A program made the position numbers and the translations under genes. From NCBI GenBank assembly GCA_003023745.1, contig PXYV01000037.1, positions 1-35,869 on the forward strand: a stretch of 35,869 bases of DNA, in the 5' to 3' direction. Position 1 is the first letter of the stretch; each line of letters opens with the position of its first letter. The stretch is from Sulfobacillus acidophilus. Its GTDB lineage: Bacteria; Bacillota; Sulfobacillia; Sulfobacillales; Sulfobacillaceae. The notes below the pieces were generated by a model. It searched no databases. It was not told the origin of the DNA and saw only the letters and a list, made by a program, of their open reading frames with translations. Shown in pieces: positions 16,289-23,386 of the stretch.

Positions 16289-17493
16289 GCGTGAGTGATC
16301 GCTCATTAAACAGCATCGACGAAGCCATTGCCGCGATCGCTCAAGGCAAAATGGTCATAGTGGTCGACGACGAATCACGCGAGAATGAGGGGGATTTGGT
16401 AATCGCCGGCCGTTTCGCGACGGCGGACGCCATTAATTTTATGACTCAGTACGGACGCGGTCTGGTCTGTGTCCCCATGGCGGCGGAATGGCTCGACCGG
16501 CTCAAACTCCCGCCCATGGTCGAGGTCCCCGAAGATTCTATGAAAACCGCGTTTAGCGTGTCGGTCGACGCCCGCTATCACGTGACAACCGGAATTTCCG
16601 CACAGGACCGCGCCCAAACCGTGCGCGTTTTATGTGACCCCGATTCCCAGCCCGACGATCTCGTCCGGCCGGGTCACATGTTCCCCCTGCGCGCTAAACC
16701 AGGCGGAGTCCTGCGCCGTCCAGGCCACACCGAAGCCAGTGTCGACCTCGCCGTCCTGGCAGGGTGTGAACCGGTCGCCGTCATCTGTGAAATTATGAAA
16801 CCGGACGGAACTATGGCCCGCTTTCCGGATCTGGTGGCGTTTCATGAAACCCATCATCTACCGCTCATCAGCATCCAAGATCTGGTGCGCTATCGTTTGC
16901 GCGACGAGCAACTGTTTGTTCGCGAATCTGAGGCCTCCCTCCCCACGCGCTATGGCACCTTCCGCGCGATTGCCTATACTGAAAAAATCAATGATGCCAC
17001 ACATCTAGCCCTGGTCATGGGAGACGTGGCCGACGGAAACCCTGTATTGGTACGTGTCCATTCGGAGTGTCTAACCGGTGATGTCTTTGGGTCATTTCGC
17101 TGTGATTGCGGGGAACAATTAGATCAAGCCTTGCGCCAAATTGCCGACGAGGGCCGCGGTTGTCTCCTGTACATGCGCCAGGAAGGACGGGGCATCGGCC
17201 TGGCCAATAAAATCAAGGCCTATGCCCTGCAAGAACGCGGGATGGACACCGTGGCCGCCAATCTCGCCCTAGGATTCCCGCCCGACATGCGTGATTATGG
17301 GGTGGGCGCGCAAATACTGCGGGATTTGGGAATTCGCAGCATTCGCCTCTTAACCAACAACCCGGACAAATACTATGCCCTTAAGGGCTATGGATTAACC
17401 ATCGTCGACCGGGTGCCGATTCGCATCAAAAGCCGGCCCGAAAATGACGCGTACCTAACCGTAAAAAGACAAAAAATGGGGCACTGGATTTAG
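16285..17493 (+). CDS. ribBA: Bifunctional DHBP synthase / GTP cyclohydrolase II
   Basis: This fusion supplies both building blocks for riboflavin: the four-carbon unit from ribulose 5-phosphate and the pyrimidine from GTP. In the 402-residue product the N-terminal DHBP synthase half has [17 protein letters not shown] and [14 protein letters not shown]. The C-terminal cyclohydrolase half starts near residue 205 and has the zinc cysteines in [20 protein letters not shown], then [23 protein letters not shown] 16285 overlaps the ribE stop. A second GTG at 16291 is better spaced from the GGGGGG ribosome-binding site and may be the actual start, removing two residues. Confidence 0.98.
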   Translation: MSVSDRSLNSIDEAIAAIAQGKMVIVVDDESRENEGDLVIAGRFATADAINFMTQYGRGLVCVPMAAEWLDRLKLPPMVEVPEDSMKTAFSVSVDARYHVTTGISAQDRAQTVRVLCDPDSQPDDLVRPGHMFPLRAKPGGVLRRPGHTEASVDLAVLAGCEPVAVICEIMKPDGTMARFPDLVAFHETHHLPLISIQDLVRYRLRDEQLFVRESEASLPTRYGTFRAIAYTEKINDATHLALVMGDVADGNPVLVRVHSECLTGDVFGSFRCDCGEQLDQALRQIADEGRGCLLYMRQEGRGIGLANKIKAYALQERGMDTVAANLALGFPPDMRDYGVGAQILRDLGIRSIRLLTNNPDKYYALKGYGLTIVDRVPIRIKSRPENDAYLTVKRQKMGHWI

Positions 17494-17519
17494 TCGGCCC
17501 AGGAGTGAGGAGCATCGTC

Positions 17520-17990
17520 ATGTCTGTATTTGAAGGTCATTGGCTCGTCCCCAAGTCGCCAGCGCGGATCGCCATTGTCGTGAGCCGATTCAACGATTCC
17601 ATTACCCGCCTTCTATTACAGGGTGCCTTGGACACCTTAGCGCACCTGAACTGGCCCGCCGCCGCCATCGATGTGGTCTGGGTTCCGGGGGCGTTTGAAA
17701 TTCCTGGTATAGCAAGGCGCATACTAGGGCGATACGATGCGCTCATAGCGCTAGGTGCCGTGATTCGCGGGGAAACCCCACACTTTGAGTACGTCGCGTC
17801 CGCAGTGGCCAATGGCATTGCTGATTTGGCAAAACTCGGCGAGAAACCAGTCATTTTCGGGGTGTTGACGTGCAATACCGTGGAGGAAGCACAGGCACGG
17901 GCGGGCGGCAAGGCCGGTAACAAGGGCAGCGAAGCCGCATTGGCCGCAGTCGAAATGATTACGCTATATCAAGAACTGTCCGGCGCATAG
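17520..17990 (+). CDS. ribH: 6,7-dimethyl-8-ribityllumazine synthase
   Basis: Lumazine synthase joins the pyrimidine and the four-carbon unit, the penultimate step of riboflavin synthesis, and typically forms a 60-mer shell. The 156-residue product has the substrate-binding motifs VPGAFEIPGIARRI and ALGAVIRGETPHFEYVA and the C-terminal GNKGSEAALAAVEM. I chose ATG 17520 because GAGGAG lies seven bases upstream; a GTG at 17505 is too close to its own site. It is the last operon gene, and its 3' end overlaps the end of birA on the other strand by 22 bp. Confidence 0.97.
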   Translation: MSVFEGHWLVPKSPARIAIVVSRFNDSITRLLLQGALDTLAHLNWPAAAIDVVWVPGAFEIPGIARRILGRYDALIALGAVIRGETPHFEYVASAVANGIADLAKLGEKPVIFGVLTCNTVEEAQARAGGKAGNKGSEAALAAVEMITLYQELSGA

Positions 17991-18778
17991 GAGCCGTCCG
18001 CGGCGCGAATGCGGACATCCCCAGAAATGACCTTTTCGCGGCGCTCGGGATTTGTCACCCAGAGTCCCCCATCGTCGTCAATGCGTTCTGCCAGCCCCAC
18101 CCATGGACGGTGGCCCGGCCGCTCAACGCGAACCTGTTTTCCCAAGGTTGCGTTGGCGGCCGTCCATGCTTGGACAACCCACTGGTCGCCACATGCAAGC
18201 CAGGCTTCATAAACGTCCTCAAGCCGTTCAATCAAGGTTATCCACAAATCTTCTCGGCTGAGCGGATGATCCAACACCCGTTCTAACGTCACCCGGTGCG
18301 CTTCTTCTTGGTCCACCGTGCCCCCAACGTTAATGCCGATGCCGATAACCACCCAAGGGCGCGGGTACATTCCGGCTTCCACTAAAATGCCGCTAAACTT
18401 TTTCCCGTAAATCAGGACGTCGTTCGGCCATTTCAAACGGGCATCCAACCCCGTGGCGGCTCTCACCGCTTGAACCACCGCCACCCCCGCCAAAAGGCTC
18501 ACAATTCCGCCGACCCGGGTGGGAGGCGGTGTAACCAGAACAGACGTGTAGATATTTTCCCCTGATGGAGAATCCCATTGCCGTCCCAACCGCCCGCGAC
18601 CGTCCGTCTGGCCATCGGCCCACACGGCAGTTCCGTGATCGATCCGGCCTAACGCCCATTCTTCCTTGAGCCAGCGATTGGTGGACGGCACCACCTCCAG
18701 CACCACGGTGGGATGGCCACACCACTTGCTTGACAACTCCGACTGGATGTGTTGCATACGGTGTGAAAGTCTGGTCAT
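17969..18778 (-). CDS. birA: Biotin-protein ligase, without a visible repressor domain
   Basis: The enzyme attaches biotin to acetyl-CoA carboxylase and related carboxylases. The 269-residue protein carries the catalytic motif GRGRLGRQWDSPSGENIYTS in its first third, then LKWPNDVLIYGKKFSGIL and the WVVIGIGINVGG strand. A short C-terminal SH3-like domain follows. Only about 30 residues precede the catalytic domain, so the N-terminal winged helix of dual-function BirA is absent and this is probably a ligase only. ATG 18778 overlaps the folK stop (ATGA), indicating co-translation with the folate genes. Its 3' end overlaps ribH tail to tail. Confidence 0.94.
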   Translation of the reverse strand: MTRLSHRMQHIQSELSSKWCGHPTVVLEVVPSTNRWLKEEWALGRIDHGTAVWADGQTDGRGRLGRQWDSPSGENIYTSVLVTPPPTRVGGIVSLLAGVAVVQAVRAATGLDARLKWPNDVLIYGKKFSGILVEAGMYPRPWVVIGIGINVGGTVDQEEAHRVTLERVLDHPLSREDLWITLIERLEDVYEAWLACGDQWVVQAWTAANATLGKQVRVERPGHRPWVGLAERIDDDGGLWVTNPERREKVISGDVRIRAADGSYAPDSS

Positions 18779-19251
18779 GTCCAACGCTCCACTTTTTGAT
18801 GACGAGTCTTTTCGAGCAACCGGAGAATTGGCTGCCCGTCGGGCATGCTGAGATCGGGAGCCAATTCGCTAAGCGGTTCCAGGACAAAGCGACGATCGCG
18901 CATGCGGGGATGGGGCAGAGTTAACAAGGCATTTTTTATCACATAGTCGCCAAATAACAAGAGGTCAAGATCCAACGTACGAGGGCCCCAATGAATCCGC
19001 CGACTGCGTCCAAAGCGTTGTTCAATCCGCTGCAGCGCGACCATGAGCCCAGTTGCCGTCCAGGACGTCTCGAACACGAGCACCGCATTGCAAAACGCCG
19101 ACTGGGCTGGGCCGCCCTGCGGCTCGGTGCGATAGAGTGGCGACAGGCGTGAGCCAAATCCCAGTGTAGCCACCTGCGCTGCCGCGGTGACCACCGTGGC
19201 CGCCGGATCGCCGAGATTTGATCCAAGGCCCACAAACACTCTATTCGCCAT
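18775..19251 (-). CDS. folK: Hydroxymethyldihydropterin pyrophosphokinase
   Basis: FolK activates 6-hydroxymethyl-dihydropterin with ATP for folate synthesis. The 158-residue product has VFVGLGSNLGDP at the start, YRTEPQGGPAQSAFCNAVLV and the ATP- and magnesium-binding stretch RIHWGPRTLDLDLLLFG, followed by LTLPHPRMRDRRFVLEPL. I used ATG 19251, which overlaps the end of folB by 9 bp; a TTG two codons earlier is less likely. It lies between folB and birA with overlaps on both sides. Confidence 0.96.
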   Translation of the reverse strand: MANRVFVGLGSNLGDPAATVVTAAAQVATLGFGSRLSPLYRTEPQGGPAQSAFCNAVLVFETSWTATGLMVALQRIEQRFGRSRRIHWGPRTLDLDLLLFGDYVIKNALLTLPHPRMRDRRFVLEPLSELAPDLSMPDGQPILRLLEKTRHQKVERWT

Positions 19252-19600
19252 CGGCAATCGTCACTACCACACCGGCAGAGGGTACGCCAATCGGAGGATC
19301 AACCTTGGTGACGCGCACCTCCAGATGCTCAATTCGGTCATCCAGGCCTCGGACTGTCTCGTAAATGCGAAATGCCAACGTCTCCAGCAACTTGACGGAC
19401 GGTCCCATCATAATCTCTGCTACCGATGAGACCACCATGGCGTAATTAACCGTGTCACGCAAACGGTCGGTCTGGCCCGCGCGCGCTAGATTCACTTGGA
19501 GCGTCAAATCGACCCAAAACTCCTGAGCGACATGCTTCTCGTGTGGCAGGGCGCCATGGCAAGTGTGAAATTGCATGCGGTTGATTCTAATAGTCCCCAC
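19241..19600 (-). CDS. folB: Dihydroneopterin aldolase
   Basis: FolB converts dihydroneopterin into hydroxymethyl-dihydropterin, the substrate of FolK. The product is 119 residues, the normal size. It shows the tunnelling-fold features IRINRMQFHTCHGALPHEK and FWVDLTLQVNL, then DTVNYAMV, VKLLETLAFRI and a final strand with VRVTKVDPPI. GTG 19600 was chosen because GGAGG lies seven bases upstream; longer versions would run into folP. The start lies inside the last 14 bases of folP. Confidence 0.95.
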   Translation of the reverse strand: MGTIRINRMQFHTCHGALPHEKHVAQEFWVDLTLQVNLARAGQTDRLRDTVNYAMVVSSVAEIMMGPSVKLLETLAFRIYETVRGLDDRIEHLEVRVTKVDPPIGVPSAGVVVTIADGE

Positions 19601-20438
19601 GCGCCATCCTCCATCGATATGCAACAGCCAGCGCCTGTCTCGTCGAGCGGGCATCATGCACGCGCACGACATCGGCGCCACTTACGCCTACGAAGGCAGA
19701 AATGACCGCCGTGGCCAAGTCCCGTTCGGCTGCCGCGGGCACCTCGGCCACGGTACCGACAAAGCGCTTGCGACTGTGTCCTATGAGAATGCCCGATCCT
19801 AACTGTGAGAATTGGGACAAGTGGGTCAATGTGTGCCATATAGAGTCGCCTTGCACGCGAAATCCAATGCCCGGATCAATGAGGACATGCTCTGTATCAA
19901 CACCTGCCTCGTCGGCTCTCGCTAAAGCGGAGACAAAAAAGTTTCGCATCTCGGGTATGGCAACCGGGGTTCGGGGATCCTCATCCGCATTAAACATCAA
20001 AATCAACCCGGCTTTCGCCTGACCCGCTAAAACCGCAATCCCCGGATCGCGAGACAACCCCCAAATATCGTTGATGATATCGCAACCCTCGCTCAAGGAC
20101 CGTTCCGCTACAACCCGTTTCGATGTATCAACAGAGAGAGGAACTCGCGGGAATGCCGCCCGTACCGCCTTTAACACGGGCCCGAGCCGGGCCCACTCTT
20201 CTTCTTCCGATATGGGGCGATGGCCCGGGCGCGTCGATTCGGCTCCTAAATCGAGACCGTCAGCCCCGTCTGCCAACAAGCGTTCCGCGCGTGCCACTTG
20301 AACGGCTGGGTCACCATTGGCGGGCGATCCATCTGAAAAAGAATCCGGCGTGACATTCAAGATCCCGAGAATATACGTCTTGTGCCCTAAAACCCATTCT
20401 CCTTGCCGAAACTTAAACACGCGGTTTGATGTCGTCAT
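19587..20438 (-). CDS. folP: Dihydropteroate synthase
   Basis: FolP condenses the activated pterin with p-aminobenzoate and is the sulfonamide target. The 283-residue product has the signature ILGILNVTPDSFSDG near residue 25, the second signature DLGAESTRPGHRP, IINDIWG and the late GILIGHSRKRF. I used ATG 20438. Its ribosome-binding site is weak, and a GTG at 20477 in the same frame cannot be excluded. It heads the folP-folB-folK-birA run. No p-aminobenzoate genes are present, unlike in Bacillus, where pabB-pabA-pabC precede folP. Confidence 0.95.
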   Translation of the reverse strand: MTTSNRVFKFRQGEWVLGHKTYILGILNVTPDSFSDGSPANGDPAVQVARAERLLADGADGLDLGAESTRPGHRPISEEEEWARLGPVLKAVRAAFPRVPLSVDTSKRVVAERSLSEGCDIINDIWGLSRDPGIAVLAGQAKAGLILMFNADEDPRTPVAIPEMRNFFVSALARADEAGVDTEHVLIDPGIGFRVQGDSIWHTLTHLSQFSQLGSGILIGHSRKRFVGTVAEVPAAAERDLATAVISAFVGVSGADVVRVHDARSTRQALAVAYRWRMARGDY

Positions 20439-21623
20439 GAATCTGCAACACCCGTGCGCAGCACAGGGCACCCGCACGCACCGACGCTAGGGTGAAAAAC
20501 ACTGTACTGACGTGATCGCTCTACTGTGCCCGAACTACCTGTCACGATGCCGATGAGCCTCCTTTGCCTCCAGCATACCATCCTTTTCTCAATCCAGAGA
20601 AGAACTACACAGCGGACGTCGGCGAGAGGTGTTAGACAGGGCATGCGCGACACCGGTGCGTACAATGATCGACATCCCGTCCAGACACTGCAGGGGAAAA
20701 CGGCAAGGCGGCATCCAAAGTCGCAACATCAGCCCCTCGCCATTTTCAGGAGACGGACCTTGGATCGGGGCCCTAACACTTGAAACCGACCTAACCACAG
20801 GGATGTAATCGGCTGTAAATCGGTCGTTCACCGAGTGTCGCCACGATTCCCCAGAGGATCGTGGGCGCTCCCACAGCATCCGGCTAAAACGGTTTTGGCG
20901 ATCCTCCGAAAAAAGAGTGTGAGTGTCCTCGCAATACACCACACCGCAATCAACCTTTGAATTGTTCGCGGCTGCATCAGGAAGCTGACCCTCACACCTC
21001 GGCGTCCTCTAGTTCCGGGCCGGGGGAGCGCGTCATTGCCCAGATTGCGGCCGGGACATTCCTAACCCCTGGCAGAGTGCTGCAACACACGTGTCAATTG
21101 ACACGTGGCTCCCACCGTACGCTTCAGAATAAACCCCGTGAAGTCGGCGGTATCCTGAGGCTTGGGGTCGCGGGCAGTGCCAGCACGAGACGCGTTAGTA
21201 TTGCGCGGTTGTCATGACCGTCATCCGCCCCATGTTTGCACAAGCACTGTGAGGTCGTCGTCTTGAACCAGGGCGGATCTCAAGGCCGTCAAGCGCCGGG
21301 GCAAGGCTATTTCGAGAAGGGCAGGCGTGCGCTGGCCCTGATAGCTTTTTGCGACGTCACCGATTAGACAATTCCGGGGCGGGTGTAGGATCTATGACCG
21401 ACTGGCGCCTAGGTAGCGCAATCGACCAGAGCGGACTAATTGGACGCCGGGTTTGAGTCACCCTGAAATGATAAACAGCGGGGATCATTCAGCGCAAATG
21501 GCTAGCATTTGAATCGGCTCATGCAACTCATCCTTCAACACCAGATTCTGTCCCGATCACCTAATCCTTCTCCCAAATGCAAGTTTCCCACGGTTAACGA
21601 ACAAGCCTCCTGGCTGAACACGA
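20439..21623. other. Gene-poor stretch of about 1.2 kb
   Basis: I see no recognisable gene here. The open frames are short, lack ribosome-binding sites and have no recognisable motif. One minus-strand frame at 21221-21391 ends in VQDDDLTVLVQTWGG, which looks more protein-like than the rest, but it has no start and a stop codon just upstream. The stretch holds a perfect 20-bp palindrome at 21088-21107. No tRNA, riboswitch, CRISPR repeat or insertion-sequence end was recognised. It may be eroded former coding DNA. Confidence 0.6.
21088..21107. repeat. Perfect 20-bp palindrome
   Basis: CACGTGTCAATTGACACGTG is a fully self-complementary 20-mer with no spacer. Such length without mismatch is typical of a binding site for a dimeric regulator; as RNA it could form only a tight hairpin with a strained loop. 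No gene starts nearby: the closest is the minus-strand gene ending at 21624, and folP begins about 650 bp to the left. The regulator is unknown. Confidence 0.75.
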
Positions 21624-22658
21624 TCAAAATCCAGTCCAACGCCAGACACGATAGCGCACCAACTGATATTCGCGAATGCGATATGAAGATGCAGTCGACT
21701 GATTCACAAAGAGTACGCCAGATTTTGTAACGCATCCGTACGTTGCCGCATACAAAGGCACCGTTGCCACAGGAATGTCTGCAATCGTCCTTCCTTGTTG
21801 GTCCACGACCAGCACGCGCGATTGGTCAGGTATGTTGATGTTAATAGCGAAGTAAATCCAACCGTTTCCAGAGACCCCCAGAAAGTCTGCCCGATTAATC
21901 GGTTCTGGGGACTGGATTGCGACACGGCCAATAAAAAGACCGTTCGGCCGATAGATACGAATTACGCGCCGCTGCCGTGATGTCTGCTCCAATTGAACAT
22001 AGATATTGCCGTTGGGGGCCACCTGAAAGTTGCGGATGGGTGCTGCCGTCGTTTGCCGATCGCTCGCTTGCAGCACCGGCTGGCCTACTTGAGAGGACGC
22101 AACCGAGCGAATAAATTGGCCCTGGGGAGTATACTCGTTGAGTTCCGTCACAAACGTGCCATGGCCGACTTTGACCCAATCCACAAGAATATTTCCGTTA
22201 TCGCCCACCCCAAGGTGCCACAAGGCTTCGCTGTACCCACGCTGGTGCGGCATTTGCATAATGCGTTGAACACCGCCCGCAGTGATAGACCATAGTGTTA
22301 ACGATCGATTGTCGGCCGCTAACACATGACCTGTGCTATCCATGACCATATCCTCGATCATCGCGCCATTAATCGCCACGCTGGTCATACGCCCCCGCCG
22401 AAAATACAGCAGACGCTGGTGATAGGTGTCGGACACGACTGTCATCATCCCATTGGTGGCAAATGTTAAAGGGCCATAAGTCCGACCGTCGATGCCCGTG
22501 GCCCGGCCCGCATCATCCGCTTTATTGCCCAAGGGTACCACAACAAGCCACGGCCCCTTCTTAAATCTCGTTAGCGTAATTTGCCGAAATCCTGAAATGC
22601 CTACCAAAATCAACGCGAACAGCGTCGCCATGACGATAATGGGCCTTCGCCCGCGCAT
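21624..22658 (-). CDS. Membrane-anchored protein of unknown function, possible beta-propeller
   Basis: The product is 344 residues with one N-terminal hydrophobic segment (residues about 7-22, IIVMATLFALILVGIS) after a basic start, so it is anchored or secreted with its main domain outside. The rest consists of repeated strand-rich units such as GHVLAADNRSLTLWSIT, GNGWIYFAINI, NGNIYVQLEQTSRQR and GVLFVNQSTASSY. These resemble NHL- or beta-propeller-type blades with G-(N/H)-(I/V)-(Y/L) signatures. No catalytic motif is visible. ATG 22658 has AGGGGGG seven bases upstream, so it is expected to be expressed. It stands alone between two gene-poor stretches. The function is not known; a binding or scaffold role outside the membrane is only a guess. 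Confidence 0.72.
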   Translation of the reverse strand: MRGRRPIIVMATLFALILVGISGFRQITLTRFKKGPWLVVVPLGNKADDAGRATGIDGRTYGPLTFATNGMMTVVSDTYHQRLLYFRRGRMTSVAINGAMIEDMVMDSTGHVLAADNRSLTLWSITAGGVQRIMQMPHQRGYSEALWHLGVGDNGNILVDWVKVGHGTFVTELNEYTPQGQFIRSVASSQVGQPVLQASDRQTTAAPIRNFQVAPNGNIYVQLEQTSRQRRVIRIYRPNGLFIGRVAIQSPEPINRADFLGVSGNGWIYFAININIPDQSRVLVVDQQGRTIADIPVATVPLYAATYGCVTKSGVLFVNQSTASSYRIREYQLVRYRVWRWTGF

Positions 22659-22856
22659 ACATACGCCCCCCTCGGTTCACAGTATGCGGGCAAGTTCAGC
22701 CTAGACATGGCGTTCAAAACGCGGACGTCTGCACTAAATCTCCAGCGTCCACCACTCGTTTGGCTTCCAGATCGGAACCTGTAACAAAGGTCGAGTAGTC
22801 TTTACCGTTTCAGGCTGTCTCTTGTCACTAACCCGCATCCAGGCGAGGACACGCTC

Positions 22857-23129
22857 TTAAAACGTTTGGGATGGTGGCGAATTCGTTCCCGACGCATCGA
22901 ACTCGCGAAAGAACCGTCCATACAAAATAGTCGATCCGAGGTGTAAGACGGCCGCTGCAACGAAGGGCACAAAACCCACCCCTTCTTGCAGCAGGTAGCC
23001 CCCCACGGTCGGTCCCGCGGCAGACCCAAGACGCATGCTTAACGAATTAATGCTCAAGGCCAGTCCGCGCCGATTGTCTTGGGTCAGACTGGTGCGATGT
23101 CGCGACAAATCCCATACGTTCGATGTTGC
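22857..23129 (-). pseudogene. C-terminal remnant of an MFS transporter
   Basis: About 90 codons read VWDLSRHRTSLTQDNRRGLA followed by SINSLSMRLGSAAGPTVGGY and a final hydrophobic helix. This is the usual C-terminal part of a major facilitator (helices 11-12). The homologous frame opens after an in-frame stop at 23130-23132, and nothing to the right continues the protein, so roughly three quarters of the gene is missing. A TTG at 23108 could start translation, but a two-helix fragment is unlikely to work. It marks a deletion or rearrangement breakpoint near 23130. Confidence 0.7.
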
Positions 23130-23386
23130 CTAGAATTTAAGGTAAGTAACTAATAGATCGGCTTGTGATTCACCGCAACACATTCGGTGCCAATTTTCTG
23201 CCGATGCATGCGCAGCAAATATGTTTTCCCATCAGTCCCGAGGCGAAGGCACGACGATTTTGCACTTCTTAGTTTGACCGACGAGAAACTCCGCGGACAG
23301 TTGAGCAGTCCCATTCCCACACACCGACCGCCCTCCTCGCTTTTCACGCTCAGGCGCGTCACACGCACCAACCGCCCCAAATTCCC

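Noticed and set aside
20589..20942. 117-codon minus-strand frame in the gene-poor zone
   Set aside because: No ribosome-binding site, no recognisable motif and an unusual amino-acid mix; likely chance.
23150..23380. 76-codon minus-strand frame after the helicase gene
   Set aside because: The last part (GTDGKTYLLRMHRQ) looks somewhat protein-like, but no start site or family could be supported. I considered a transposase tail and could not justify it.
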